Assembly (NCBI GenBank): GCA_963695375.1 | Contig: OY968767.1 | Coordinates: 620,001 to 684,000, forward strand | DNA length: 64,000 bases | DNA from: JACCVL01 sp963695375 | GTDB lineage: Bacteria > Actinomycetota > Actinomycetes > Propionibacteriales > Nocardioidaceae | Direction of reading: 5' to 3' | Shown: piece after piece, positions 41,883 to 50,409 of the stretch | Layout: each line of letters starts with the position of its first letter | How positions within the stretch are numbered: the first letter of the stretch is position 1 | Notes under the pieces: model-generated | Seen by the model: only the letters and a program-made list of their open reading frames with translations | Told to the model about the DNA's origin: nothing | The model's database searches: none | Made by a program: the position numbers and the translations under genes

Positions 41883-44045
41883 GTGAGTGCAGACCTGGGG
41901 GACCGCGGCGCCGGACCGGCGACCGGCAGCTTCGACGTCGAGCCCCCCTACGAGGCGTCCGGGGACGACCTGCCCGCCGACCGGTTCCTCGACCGGGAGC
42001 TGTCGTGGCTGGCGTTCAACGGCCGAGTGCTGGAGCTGGCCGAGGACCCCGCGCTGCCGTTGCTCGAGCGGGTCCGGTTCCTGGCGATCTTCGCCAACAA
42101 CCTGGACGAGTTCTTCATGGTCCGCGTGGCCGGGCTGAAGCGCCGGATCGCCGCGGGCGTCGCTGTCCGTGCCGCCAGCGGGCTGCGCCCGCGCGAGGTG
42201 CTGGACAACATCTGGCGGGAGAGCCGGCGGTTGATGGCCCGCCAGGCGGACACCTTCCACGGCCAGGTGCTGCCGGCCCTGCGCGAGCAGGGGATCGAGC
42301 TGCTCCGCTGGGAGGACCTGGCCGAGACCGAGCGGAAGGCGATGGCCACCCTGTTCGAGGAGCGGGTCTTTCCCGTCCTGACCCCGCTCGCGGTGGACCC
42401 GGCCCACCCGTTCCCCTACATCTCCGGGTTGTCGCTCAACCTGGCGGTCGTGGTCCGCAATCCCGAGACCGACACCGAGCACTTCGCCCGGGTCAAGGTC
42501 CCGCCCAACTTCGCCCGCTGGCTGCCGCTGGACGACCAGCGATTCGTCCCACTCGAGGACGTCATCGCGGCCCATCTGGACATGCTGTTCCCGGGCATGG
42601 ACGTCGTCGGGCACCACACCTTCCGGGTCACCCGCAACGAAGACCTCGAGGTCGAGGAGGACGACGCGGAGAACCTGCTCCAGGCGCTGGAGAAGGAGCT
42701 GCTCCGCCGCCGGTTCGGGCCGCCCACCCGGCTCGAGGTGCAGGAGGACATCGACCCGCACGTGCTCGACCTGCTCGTCTCCGAGCTCGACGTCAACGAG
42801 GCGGAGGTGTTCCGGCTCGCCGGGCCGCTCGACCTCAAGGGGCTGGACAGCGTCGCCCGGATCGACCGGGCGGAGCTCAAGGCCGAGTCGTTCGTGCCCG
42901 TCACCCACCCGGACCTGACCGAGGTCGAGACTGCCCAGCCCGCGGACATCTTCGGCGCGCTGCAACGCCAGGACGTCCTCGTCCACCACCCGTACGACTC
43001 GTTCGCCACCAGTGTCCAGCGCTTCGTGGAGCAGGCGGCGACCGATCCGCACGTGCTGGCGATCAAGCAGACGCTGTACCGCACCTCCGGCGACAGCCCC
43101 ATCATCGACGCCCTCGTCGACGCCGCGGAGGCCGGCAAGCAGGTGCTGGTGCTGGTCGAGATCAAGGCGCGCTTCGACGAGCAGGCCAACATCCGCTGGG
43201 CCCGCAAGCTGGAGCAGGCGGGCTGCCACGTCGTCTACGGGCTGCTCGGGCTCAAGACGCACGCCAAGGCGTGCCTGGTCGTCCGGGACGAGCCGGACGG
43301 CCTGCGCCGCTACAGCCATATCGGCACCGGCAACTACAACCCCAAGACGGCCCGGTCCTACGAGGACCTGGGGCTGCTGACCGCCGACCCGGCGGTGGGT
43401 GACGACCTGCTGCACCTGTTCAACAACCTGTCGGGCTTCGCGCGCGGTGCGGGCTACCGCCGGCTGCTCGTCGCGCCGGCCGGGGTGCGGACCGGCCTGG
43501 TCGAGCGGATCGAGAACGAGGTCGCCCACCACCAGGCTGGCCGTCCGGCCCGGGTGCGGTTCAAGATGAACTCGCTGGTCGACGAGCGGGTCATCGACGC
43601 GCTCTACCGGGCCGGGCAGGCCGGCGTGCCGGTGGATCTCTCCACCCGCGGGATCTGCGCTCTCCGCCCGGGGGTGCCAGGGCTGTCGGAGAACATCCGG
43701 GTCCGCAGCACCCTCGGCCGGTTCCTGGAGCACAGCCGAGTGTTCTGGTTCGAGAACGGCGGCGAGCCCGCAGTGTGGATGGGCTCCGCCGACCTGATGC
43801 ACCGCAACCTGGACCGCCGGGTCGAGGTGCTGGTGCAGGTCTGCGACCAGCGGCACGTCACCGAGCTCGGCGGGATCCTGGACACCGTCTTCGACGACGA
43901 GACGTCGTCGTGGGACCTCACCAGCGACGGGACCTGGGAACGGCGGCACCGAGACGCCGACGACAACCCCCTGCGGGACCTGCAGGAAGGCCTCATCGCG
44001 GCCGCCCGCCGACGCCGGCAGGACGTCAAGCGACGCTCCGGCTGA
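41883..44045 (+). CDS. ppk: Polyphosphate kinase
   Basis: A 720-residue PPK1 that builds polyphosphate from ATP. N-terminal domain (RFLDRELSWLAFNGRVLELAE), head domain with LFEERVFPVLTPLAVDPAHPFP, and the two PLD-like catalytic domains; RYSHIGTGNYNPKTARSYEDLGL holds the phospho-histidine of the family, and IKARFDEQANIRWARKLE is conserved. GTG 41883 is preferred to a longer frame that begins inside palindrome copy 5. Its place between mshD and pstS joins phosphate uptake with storage. Confidence 0.95.
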   Translation: MSADLGDRGAGPATGSFDVEPPYEASGDDLPADRFLDRELSWLAFNGRVLELAEDPALPLLERVRFLAIFANNLDEFFMVRVAGLKRRIAAGVAVRAASGLRPREVLDNIWRESRRLMARQADTFHGQVLPALREQGIELLRWEDLAETERKAMATLFEERVFPVLTPLAVDPAHPFPYISGLSLNLAVVVRNPETDTEHFARVKVPPNFARWLPLDDQRFVPLEDVIAAHLDMLFPGMDVVGHHTFRVTRNEDLEVEEDDAENLLQALEKELLRRRFGPPTRLEVQEDIDPHVLDLLVSELDVNEAEVFRLAGPLDLKGLDSVARIDRAELKAESFVPVTHPDLTEVETAQPADIFGALQRQDVLVHHPYDSFATSVQRFVEQAATDPHVLAIKQTLYRTSGDSPIIDALVDAAEAGKQVLVLVEIKARFDEQANIRWARKLEQAGCHVVYGLLGLKTHAKACLVVRDEPDGLRRYSHIGTGNYNPKTARSYEDLGLLTADPAVGDDLLHLFNNLSGFARGAGYRRLLVAPAGVRTGLVERIENEVAHHQAGRPARVRFKMNSLVDERVIDALYRAGQAGVPVDLSTRGICALRPGVPGLSENIRVRSTLGRFLEHSRVFWFENGGEPAVWMGSADLMHRNLDRRVEVLVQVCDQRHVTELGGILDTVFDDETSSWDLTSDGTWERRHRDADDNPLRDLQEGLIAAARRRRQDVKRRSG

Positions 44046-44133
44046 CCCTGCCGCCGGCGGCCTCGCCGTTCTCGGTCCGGTTCATGTGACGGTCGTCGCA
44101 GCGAGCGCGACCGCCGCGGAACGCGCCGGCACC

Positions 44134-44177
44134 GTTCACCTGCGGTTCACCGTCGGCGGGCCGTCGGTTCACCGGCG
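44134..44177 (+). promoter_or_regulatory. PHO box (four 11-bp units) upstream of pstS
   Basis: Four consecutive 11-mers: GTTCACCTGCG, GTTCACCGTCG, GCGGGCCGTCG, GTTCACCGGCG. Three of them match the RegX3/PhoP repeat perfectly. A TAGCGT -10 (44183-44188) follows. This is the strongest regulatory site in the window. Confidence 0.85.
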
Positions 44178-44182
44178 TCTCC

Positions 44183-44188
44183 TAGCGT
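44183..44188 (+). promoter_or_regulatory. -10 box of pstS
   Basis: TAGCGT, 5 bp after the last PHO-box unit, as at other PHO-controlled actinobacterial promoters. The 65-nt leader carries GAGAAAGG before the GTG. Confidence 0.6.
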
Positions 44189-44253
44189 CGGGGGCGTCCG
44201 AGCATGCGGCTGCCCCTGCAGCCCCCTGCAGCACGCGAGAAAGGCGACACCCT

Positions 44254-45204
44254 GTGAACCGACGTGCAGTGCGCAGCGCCACGGTCGCCGTGGCCGCACT
44301 CCCACTGATTCTCACCGCCTGCGGCGGGCAGGCAGGCGGCACCGAGGGCGACTCCGTCTCCGGCGAGATCGCCATCGACGGGTCGTCCACGGTCGCACCG
44401 CTCAGCGAGGCCGCTCAAGAGCTCTTCGCCGCCGAGCAACCCGGCGTCAGCGTCACCGTCGGAACGTCGGGGACCGGCGGTGGCTTCGAGGCCTTCTGCG
44501 CCGGCAAGACCGACATCTCCGACGCCTCGCGGCCGATCGAGGCAGACGAGGCGAAGCTGTGCAAGAAGAACGGCATCGAGTTCACCGAGCTGACCGTCGC
44601 CACGGATGCGCTCACGGTGATCACGAACCCCGACGTCCCGGTGGACTGCGTGACCACCGAGGATCTCAAGGCCATCTGGGAGCCGAGCGCCGAGGACACG
44701 GTGACGAACTGGAACCAGGCGAACCCCGAGTTCCCCGACCTGCCGCTGAAGCTGTTCGGACCTGGCACCGACTCCGGGACCTTCGACTACTTCACCGACG
44801 AGATCAACGGTGAGGAGGGCGCCTCGCGGGCGGACTACGAGGCCAGCGAGGACGACAACGTCATCGTCGAAGGGGTGAGCGGGACCGAGGGCGGCCTCGG
44901 CTACGTGGGCTACACCTATTACGAGCAGAACACCGACGCGGTGAAGGCGCTGGAGGTGGACAACGGCGAGGGGTGCGTGGCCCCGTCCGTGGAGACCGCG
45001 CAGAGCGGCGACTACAGCCCGCTGTCGCGGCCGCTGTTCGTCTATGTCAACAACGCGTCCTACGCCGACAAGGCGCAGGTCGCGGGATTCGTCGACTACT
45101 ACATCGCCAACCTGTCCGACATCGTCGAGGCGGCGCAGTTCATCCCGCTGAACGACGAGCAGCTCGCCGAGACGCAGCGCGCCCTGGAGTCCCTCGGGGC
45201 CTGA
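44254..45204 (+). CDS. pstS: Phosphate ABC transporter substrate-binding lipoprotein PstS
   Basis: A 316-residue lipoprotein; the lipobox LTAC puts the modified Cys at residue 23. Phosphate-binding blocks are IDGSSTVAPL, VGTSGTGGGFEAFCAGKTDISDASRP and the FGPGTDSGTFDYF loop, all close to known PstS proteins. GTG 44254 has AAAGG about 9 nt upstream. It heads pstSCAB and is separated from pstC by a strong hairpin. Confidence 0.95.
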   Translation: MNRRAVRSATVAVAALPLILTACGGQAGGTEGDSVSGEIAIDGSSTVAPLSEAAQELFAAEQPGVSVTVGTSGTGGGFEAFCAGKTDISDASRPIEADEAKLCKKNGIEFTELTVATDALTVITNPDVPVDCVTTEDLKAIWEPSAEDTVTNWNQANPEFPDLPLKLFGPGTDSGTFDYFTDEINGEEGASRADYEASEDDNVIVEGVSGTEGGLGYVGYTYYEQNTDAVKALEVDNGEGCVAPSVETAQSGDYSPLSRPLFVYVNNASYADKAQVAGFVDYYIANLSDIVEAAQFIPLNDEQLAETQRALESLGA

Positions 45205-45231
45205 TCGCGGCGGCAGCGACATAGGCAAGAC

Positions 45232-45260
45232 TGTGGGGAGGCGGAGTCCGCCTCCCCACA
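45232..45260 (+). terminator. Perfect intercistronic hairpin between pstS and pstC
   Basis: TGTGGGGAGGCGGA and its exact reverse complement TCCGCCTCCCCACA share one central G; 14-bp arms, realistically a 12-bp stem with a 5-nt loop. There is no T-run, so it is more likely an mRNA 3'-end stabiliser or partial attenuator giving more PstS than PstCAB than a full terminator. The pstC ribosome site GGAGGG follows. Confidence 0.7.
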
Positions 45261-45280
45261 GCTTCGCGGAGGGCATCTGG

Positions 45281-46213
45281 ATGAGCACCAGCACCGGGAC
45301 GCAGGGCTTCAGCGCCGCTGACCTGCGTCCCCGCCGCCGCCCCCAGGAGCGTCTGGTCCTGCTGCTCCTGCAGACCTCCGCCTTGGCGTCCGTGCTGATC
45401 ACGGTGGGCATCGTGGTCGCGCTGGCCCGCCCCGCGATCGGCTTCTTCCGCGAGGTCTCGGTCCTCGAGTTCGTCACCGGTACGTCGTGGCGACCGAATC
45501 TGTCCCCCGTCGAGTACGGCGTGCTCCCGCTGGTGGCCGGCACCCTGATGACCACGGCCATCGCGCTGGCGCTCGCGGTCCCATTGGGGCTGGGCGCGGC
45601 CATGTACCTGTCCGAGTACGCCAGTCCTCGGACCCGCCGCCGGTTGAAGCCGGTGCTGGAGCTGCTCGCCGGCGTCCCCTCGGTGGTCTACGGCTTCTTC
45701 GCGCTGCAGTTCATCACCCCGACGGTGTTGCGGGGCTGGCTGGGCATCGACGTGGGCTTCACCAACGCGCTGGCCGCCGGACTCATCCTCGGCGTCATGA
45801 TCATCCCGACGGTGGCCTCGCTGTCGGAGGACGCGATGTCGGCGGTGCCACAGGCACTGCGCCAGGGCTCCCTCGCGATGGGCGCCAACCGGATGCAGAC
45901 CACGCTGCGCGTGGTGGTCCCCGCGGCGATCTCGGGGATCTCCGCAGCGATCGTGCTCGGATTGTCCCGCGCCGTCGGGGAGACCATGATCGTCGCGCTG
46001 GCCTCCGGCGGCAGGCCGAACCTGACGGCCGACCCGCGCGAGGGCATGCAGACGATGACCGGCTACATCGCACAGACCGCCGGTGGAGAGAACATCGTCG
46101 GCTCGGTCTCGTACAACACACTGTTCGCCGTCGGACTGGCCCTGTTCGTCCTCACGCTGCTCATCAACATCATCAGCATCCGGCTGGTGCGCCGGGTCCG
46201 GGAGGTCTACTGA
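45281..46213 (+). CDS. pstC: Phosphate ABC transporter permease PstC
   Basis: A 310-residue inner-membrane permease with six predicted helices and the BPD_transp_1 EAA-type loop (SLAMGANRMQTTLRVVVPAAISGI). Conserved VPSVVYGFFAL and GLSRAVGETMIV segments identify PstC. GGAGGG lies 8 nt before ATG 45281. It overlaps pstA by one base (TGATG). Confidence 0.94.
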   Translation: MSTSTGTQGFSAADLRPRRRPQERLVLLLLQTSALASVLITVGIVVALARPAIGFFREVSVLEFVTGTSWRPNLSPVEYGVLPLVAGTLMTTAIALALAVPLGLGAAMYLSEYASPRTRRRLKPVLELLAGVPSVVYGFFALQFITPTVLRGWLGIDVGFTNALAAGLILGVMIIPTVASLSEDAMSAVPQALRQGSLAMGANRMQTTLRVVVPAAISGISAAIVLGLSRAVGETMIVALASGGRPNLTADPREGMQTMTGYIAQTAGGENIVGSVSYNTLFAVGLALFVLTLLINIISIRLVRRVREVY

Positions 46214-47118
46214 TGACCACGACGACCCCGGACCTCTCGCCGTCCCGAGCCGGGCTTTCACACGGCCGAGGCCACGAGAAGAGCCTCGGCTCGCTGATCT
46301 TCCTCGGCGCGCTCTGGCTGTCGCTCGTGTTCGGCATCATGGTGCTGGTCACCCTGATCGTGACCACGGCGATCGACGGCTCGGCCCGCTTCGACTCGGC
46401 CCTGCTCACGAACTACGACTCGACGCTCAATCCCGAGTCAGCCGGGGTCCGGGCCGCGTTCTTCGGCACGCTGTGGCTGATGCTCGCGACCGGGCTGATG
46501 GCCGTGCCGATCGGGATCGCCGCAGCGGTCTACCTCGAGGAGTTCGCCGACAACGAGCGGTGGTACAACCGGCTGATCGAGGTCAACCTGCAGAACCTCG
46601 CTGCCGTCCCGTCGATCATCTACGGGATGCTGGCAGTGGCGATTGCCGCCCTGTTCGGCAGCTCGAAGACCAACATCGTGTTGGTCGGAGCGCTCGCTCT
46701 CGCGCTGCTGATCCTGCCGGTGGTGATCATCTCGACCCGGGAGGCGGTCCGCGCCGTCCCCAGGGAGATCCGGGAGGGGTCGCTTGCGCTCGGGGCGACA
46801 CCGATCCAGACCACCTGGCGGCAGGTGCTGCCGTCGGCGGTGCCTGGAATCTCGACCGGGACGATCCTCGCGCTGTCCCGCGCCATCGGGGAGGCGGCGC
46901 CACTGCTGCTGCTCGGCGTCGGCACCATCCTGTTCACCCCGAACGGCCTGCTGTCCGGCTTCACCGCCATGCCGGTGCAGATCTTCAGCTGGACGTCGGA
47001 GTCCCAGGACGAGTACAAGGTCGCGGCCGCAGCAGCCATTATCGTCTTGATGGCGATGGTGCTGGCGCTCAACGGTCTGGCCATCTATATCCGCAACCAC
47101 TTCCAGCGGCGCTGGTGA
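46213..47118 (+). CDS. pstA: Phosphate ABC transporter permease PstA
   Basis: A 301-residue permease with six predicted helices. EAA loop SLALGATPIQTTWRQVLPSAVPGI, plus the PstA-type VYLEEFADNERWYNRLIEVNLQNLAAVPSIIYG region (conserved as shorter blocks VYLEEFA and LAAVPSIIYG). The start overlaps the pstC stop. It forms the channel with PstC. Confidence 0.94.
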   Translation: MTTTTPDLSPSRAGLSHGRGHEKSLGSLIFLGALWLSLVFGIMVLVTLIVTTAIDGSARFDSALLTNYDSTLNPESAGVRAAFFGTLWLMLATGLMAVPIGIAAAVYLEEFADNERWYNRLIEVNLQNLAAVPSIIYGMLAVAIAALFGSSKTNIVLVGALALALLILPVVIISTREAVRAVPREIREGSLALGATPIQTTWRQVLPSAVPGISTGTILALSRAIGEAAPLLLLGVGTILFTPNGLLSGFTAMPVQIFSWTSESQDEYKVAAAAAIIVLMAMVLALNGLAIYIRNHFQRRW

Positions 47119-47129
47119 GGACGACCACT

Positions 47130-48053
47130 ATGAGCAGTTCGGACACCCGCACCACCGGCACCGACGAACCGCCGGCCGGAGCCCCCGCCACCTCCGGGGC
47201 TGCCACCGCCGCCGGCACGGAGCCGACCGTGACCATCAGTCACGTCGAGCGCCGGCAGGTGCCCGAGCGTCCCGTGCCGGTGATGGAGTGCGTCGAACTG
47301 AACGCCTACTACGGTGACTTCCTCGCCGTGCATGACGTGACCCTCGGTTTCGGGCGCAACGAGATCACCGCGCTGATCGGACCCTCGGGCTGCGGGAAGT
47401 CCACCGTGTTGCGCTGCCTGAACCGGATGAACGACCTGATTCCAGATGCCCGCGTCGAGGGCAAGGTGCTCTACCACGACGTGGACATCTACGACAGCAG
47501 GGTGGACGCGATCGAGGTCCGGCGCCGAATCGGCATGGTCTTCCAGAAGCCCAACCCCTTCCCCAAGTCCATCTACGACAACGTCGCCTACGGGCCGCGA
47601 GTCACCGGCATGGACGTCGACGACATGGACCAGCATGTCGAGCAGGCACTGCGCGACGCCGCCCTATGGGACGAGGTCAAGGACAAGCTGAAGAATTCCG
47701 CGTACGGGCTGTCCGGTGGCCAGCAGCAGCGGCTGTGCATCGCAAGGACCATCGCGACCAAGCCGGACGTGATCTTGATGGACGAGCCCGCCTCCGCTCT
47801 CGACCCGATCGCCACCGCGCGGATCGAGGATCTGATGATGGTGCTGCGGGAGGAGTACACGATCATCGTCGTCACCCACAACATGCAGCAGGCGGCACGA
47901 GTGGCCGACCGCACCGCCTTCTTCACCGCCCGCCCGGACGAGACGACCGGCAACCGGACCGGGCTGCTGGTGGAGTACGACCTGACCCGCAAGATGTTCA
48001 GCAACCCGGCCGACAAGCGCACCGAGGACTACATCTCCGGCCGGTTCGGCTGA
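47130..48053 (+). CDS. pstB: Phosphate ABC transporter ATP-binding protein PstB
   Basis: A 307-residue ATPase. Walker A is GPSGCGKST, the signature LSGGQQQRLCIAR, Walker B VILMDEP, with MECVELNAYYGDFLAVHDV at the start of the domain. A Ser/Thr/Ala/Pro-rich N-terminal extension of about 45 residues is longer than in most PstB proteins. It starts 11 nt after pstA. No phoU follows; phoU faces senX3 at 10.9 kb. Confidence 0.94.
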   Translation: MSSSDTRTTGTDEPPAGAPATSGAATAAGTEPTVTISHVERRQVPERPVPVMECVELNAYYGDFLAVHDVTLGFGRNEITALIGPSGCGKSTVLRCLNRMNDLIPDARVEGKVLYHDVDIYDSRVDAIEVRRRIGMVFQKPNPFPKSIYDNVAYGPRVTGMDVDDMDQHVEQALRDAALWDEVKDKLKNSAYGLSGGQQQRLCIARTIATKPDVILMDEPASALDPIATARIEDLMMVLREEYTIIVVTHNMQQAARVADRTAFFTARPDETTGNRTGLLVEYDLTRKMFSNPADKRTEDYISGRFG

Positions 48054-48065
48054 CCTGCCGACGGC

Positions 48066-49184
48066 TCAAACCGGCGGTGCGGGCCGGCCTGGTCCCGGGC
48101 ACCCGGCGAACAGCAGCCCGCCGGTGCCGAGATCGGACAGCAGCTGCGCGTCACGGGTCGGCGCCCGCAACCGCAGTGTCACCGTCGGGCCGTCCGCGGC
48201 CGCCGAAGCCATCGTGAACCGCTCCTCCCACGTCCCGCCCTGCGCCGGCGCGTCACCCGTGGTGAGGGCGGCGCGAACGACGAGCTGGTCGGCGGCCAGC
48301 GCCGCATCGGTGAAGCGCATCACCACGTCCAGCGTGCCGGCGGTGTCGGTCAGGCCGAGGCCCAGCCCGAGCGCCCGGTAGCCCGCCAGCCCGCCGGCCG
48401 CAGCGGCGAGCCGGGCTCCCACGGCGCGGGTGGCGCGGTCCGCATCGGCCAGCGACGTCGCCCTGCAGCCTTGCTCGCCGGTGTGCAGCACCGCCACGGG
48501 AGCCCCGGACAGCCCGACGGCGACCCGGGCGACATCCGCGTCGGCGGCCAGCGACGGGGCCGACCCCCGGACGGCAGCGACGGTTCGGGCGGCGTAGTGA
48601 GCAGCGTCGGAGACGATCACCAGCCCCTCGTCGGCGAGCACCGCGACATAGCCCAGTTGCGGGGTGAGGCCGGGATCCGCGGCGGCGACGACGTCCGGCC
48701 CGCCGCGCCAGACCGCACCGGCGTCGGCCCCGACGGCCGGCTCTGCATACCCGGTCGACGTCAGCCCGTCGAGGACGGTTTCGGCCGTGACGTCTCCCAG
48801 CGCCACGACGGCGACGGCACCCTCACCGGACTGCGCGTACGCCTCCCAGTCCGCGCCCACGACGGACCAGCCGTACGCCCGCTGCATCGGCTCCGCCGAG
48901 CCGACGAGTAGCGAGACGGCGGTGAGGTCGGTCGCGAACCCTGCACCGGAGAGGCGGCGCAGTCCCGACGGGTCCGCGGCGGTCGCGGCGGTGAGGCCCA
49001 GCTCAGCGCGGACCGCGGCCCAGTCGGTGACACTGAGCGTCGCGGTCTCGGCAGGCACCGTTGTCACCGCCCGGGCGACCGGGCTGCGTGGATCCACCGT
49101 CGACTCGGCGACCCAGATCCCGGCCGCGGCGACGGCGGCGAGCACGGTGAGGGCGAGCAGGCTGCGGCGCACGGCCGACATCAT
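48066..49184 (-). CDS. Secreted or membrane-anchored hypothetical protein
   Basis: A 372-residue protein not recognised as a known family. One N-terminal hydrophobic segment (LLALTVLAAVAAAGIWVAES) is a signal peptide or anchor; the rest is Ala/Val/Gly-rich with no motif, and has three cysteines in the mature part at most. It starts at ATG 49184 (49181 is the next). It is convergent with pstB (12 nt apart) and divergent from the NUDIX gene; that pairing may reflect chance. Confidence 0.65.
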   Translation of the reverse strand: MMSAVRRSLLALTVLAAVAAAGIWVAESTVDPRSPVARAVTTVPAETATLSVTDWAAVRAELGLTAATAADPSGLRRLSGAGFATDLTAVSLLVGSAEPMQRAYGWSVVGADWEAYAQSGEGAVAVVALGDVTAETVLDGLTSTGYAEPAVGADAGAVWRGGPDVVAAADPGLTPQLGYVAVLADEGLVIVSDAAHYAARTVAAVRGSAPSLAADADVARVAVGLSGAPVAVLHTGEQGCRATSLADADRATRAVGARLAAAAGGLAGYRALGLGLGLTDTAGTLDVVMRFTDAALAADQLVVRAALTTGDAPAQGGTWEERFTMASAAADGPTVTLRLRAPTRDAQLLSDLGTGGLLFAGCPGPGRPAPPV

Positions 49185-49217
49185 GCACGTCGCCCGGCGA
49201 ACCGCCACACTGTCCGC

Positions 49218-50108
49218 GTGACCGACGGACCAGTCCAGGCCGCGGGGGCTGTCGTATGGCGCTCAACGGCCGACGGACTGGAGGTGCTGCTGATCCACCG
49301 GGTGCGGCATCGGGACTGGTCGCTGCCCAAGGGGAAGCTCGACGCGGGCGAACACCTGCTCACCGCCGCCGTGCGGGAGGTCGAAGAGGAGACCGGGGTG
49401 CCGGTGCGGGTCGGCCCGTTCCTGGCCCGACACGAGTACCGGCTGACGCGGCCCCCCGGCGGCGTCAAGCAGGTGGCGTACTGGTCGGCCCGCCCGGTCG
49501 ACGGGACCGCGGCACGGGCGGACGAGTACGCCCCGAACGACGAGGTGGACCGCGTCTGGTGGGCGCCACTCGAGGTGGCGCGAACGACTCTCACCTACGC
49601 GCGCGACGTGGCCGTGCTGGACCGCCTCGACCGGCTGCTGGCAGCCGGTGGCCACACCAGCACACCGCTGCTCGTGCTGCGGCATGCGTCGGCCATCGCT
49701 CGCGAGGAGTGGCAGCACATCGACCGGGACCGGCCGCTGACGGCCGAGGGCATTGCGCAGGCGCACCGGCTGCGGCCGCTGCTGGCCGCCTACGGCATCG
49801 ACACCGTGCTCAGCAGCGACGCCCAGCGGTGCGTCGCGACCGTGCAGCCCTACGCCGATGCGCAGGGGCTGCCCGTCGACGTCGACCCGGCGTGGAGCGA
49901 GGAGGCGGTGGACAGCACCGAGCAGCTCGCCGCCGCGGCCCGCCTGCACGACGATGAGCGCCGGATGGTGCTCTGCACCCACCGGCCGGTCCTCCCGACG
50001 ATGCTGGCCGCGTGGGGGCTGGCCGAGACGAAGCTCGAACCGGGCGACGCGCTGGTCGTGCACCGAATGGCAGGCGGAGTCGTCGGCACCGAGTTGCTGT
50101 CGCCGTGA
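49218..50108 (+). CDS. NUDIX hydrolase fused to histidine phosphatase (MutT1-like)
   Basis: A 296-residue two-domain protein. The NUDIX box is intact in residues 42-64 (GKLDAGEHLL, then REVEEETGV). The C-terminal histidine phosphatase has LLVLRHASAIAREEW (RHA instead of RHG) and a second His in VLCTHRPVLPT. M. tuberculosis MutT1 has this arrangement and cleans 8-oxo-dGTP and diadenosine polyphosphates; its gene neighbours ppk1 there. GTG 49218 has CACACT 6 nt upstream. Confidence 0.88.
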   Translation: MTDGPVQAAGAVVWRSTADGLEVLLIHRVRHRDWSLPKGKLDAGEHLLTAAVREVEEETGVPVRVGPFLARHEYRLTRPPGGVKQVAYWSARPVDGTAARADEYAPNDEVDRVWWAPLEVARTTLTYARDVAVLDRLDRLLAAGGHTSTPLLVLRHASAIAREEWQHIDRDRPLTAEGIAQAHRLRPLLAAYGIDTVLSSDAQRCVATVQPYADAQGLPVDVDPAWSEEAVDSTEQLAAAARLHDDERRMVLCTHRPVLPTMLAAWGLAETKLEPGDALVVHRMAGGVVGTELLSP

Positions 50109-50114
50109 CCGCGG

Positions 50115-50258
50115 TCAGCGCAACCCGAGCAGGGTGTCGACCTCTTCCTGACTCAGCGGACCGTCATGCTCCGACGCCGCGATCATCAGGTCTCCGGTGA
50201 GCTGGATCTCGGCGATCACGTCGTCGTCATGCACGCGCCTGTCCACCGGCCTCTCCAC
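50115..50258 (-). CDS. Small acidic protein of 47 residues
   Basis: An open frame, GTG 50258 to TGA 50115, with GGAGG 8 nt upstream of the start. The peptide reads VERPVDRRVHDDDVIAEIQL then TGDLMIAASEHDGPLSQEEV and ends DTLLGLR; it is amphipathic and acidic, with a helix-like IAEIQLTGDLMIAASE and a PLSQEEVDTLLGL segment that recalls short actinobacterial hypothetical proteins. Codon third positions are GC-rich. Function unknown; it is convergent with the NUDIX gene. Confidence 0.6.
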   Translation of the reverse strand: MERPVDRRVHDDDVIAEIQLTGDLMIAASEHDGPLSQEEVDTLLGLR

Positions 50259-50409
50259 GCCTGACACCTCCACCCCCTCCCGTCAAGCATGCCGTACGGC
50301 TGATACCGACGCAGCCAACCGGTCACATTCTCAGCAGTAACCGTGCGTGGCCGGACGGTCACGGAAAAGAATCGCACCTCTCTGCCCCGACCGCTCGAGG
50401 TGCCTCCCG

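Noticed and set aside
44068..44090. Additional PHO-box units before the four-unit array
   Set aside because: GTTCTCGGTCC and GTTCATGTGAC are 12 bp apart and match only partly; too weak to claim.
50259..50409. c-di-AMP (ydaO) riboswitch upstream of the peptidase gene
   Set aside because: Such switches precede cell-wall hydrolase genes in actinobacteria, but I found no core motif in this 151-nt stretch.
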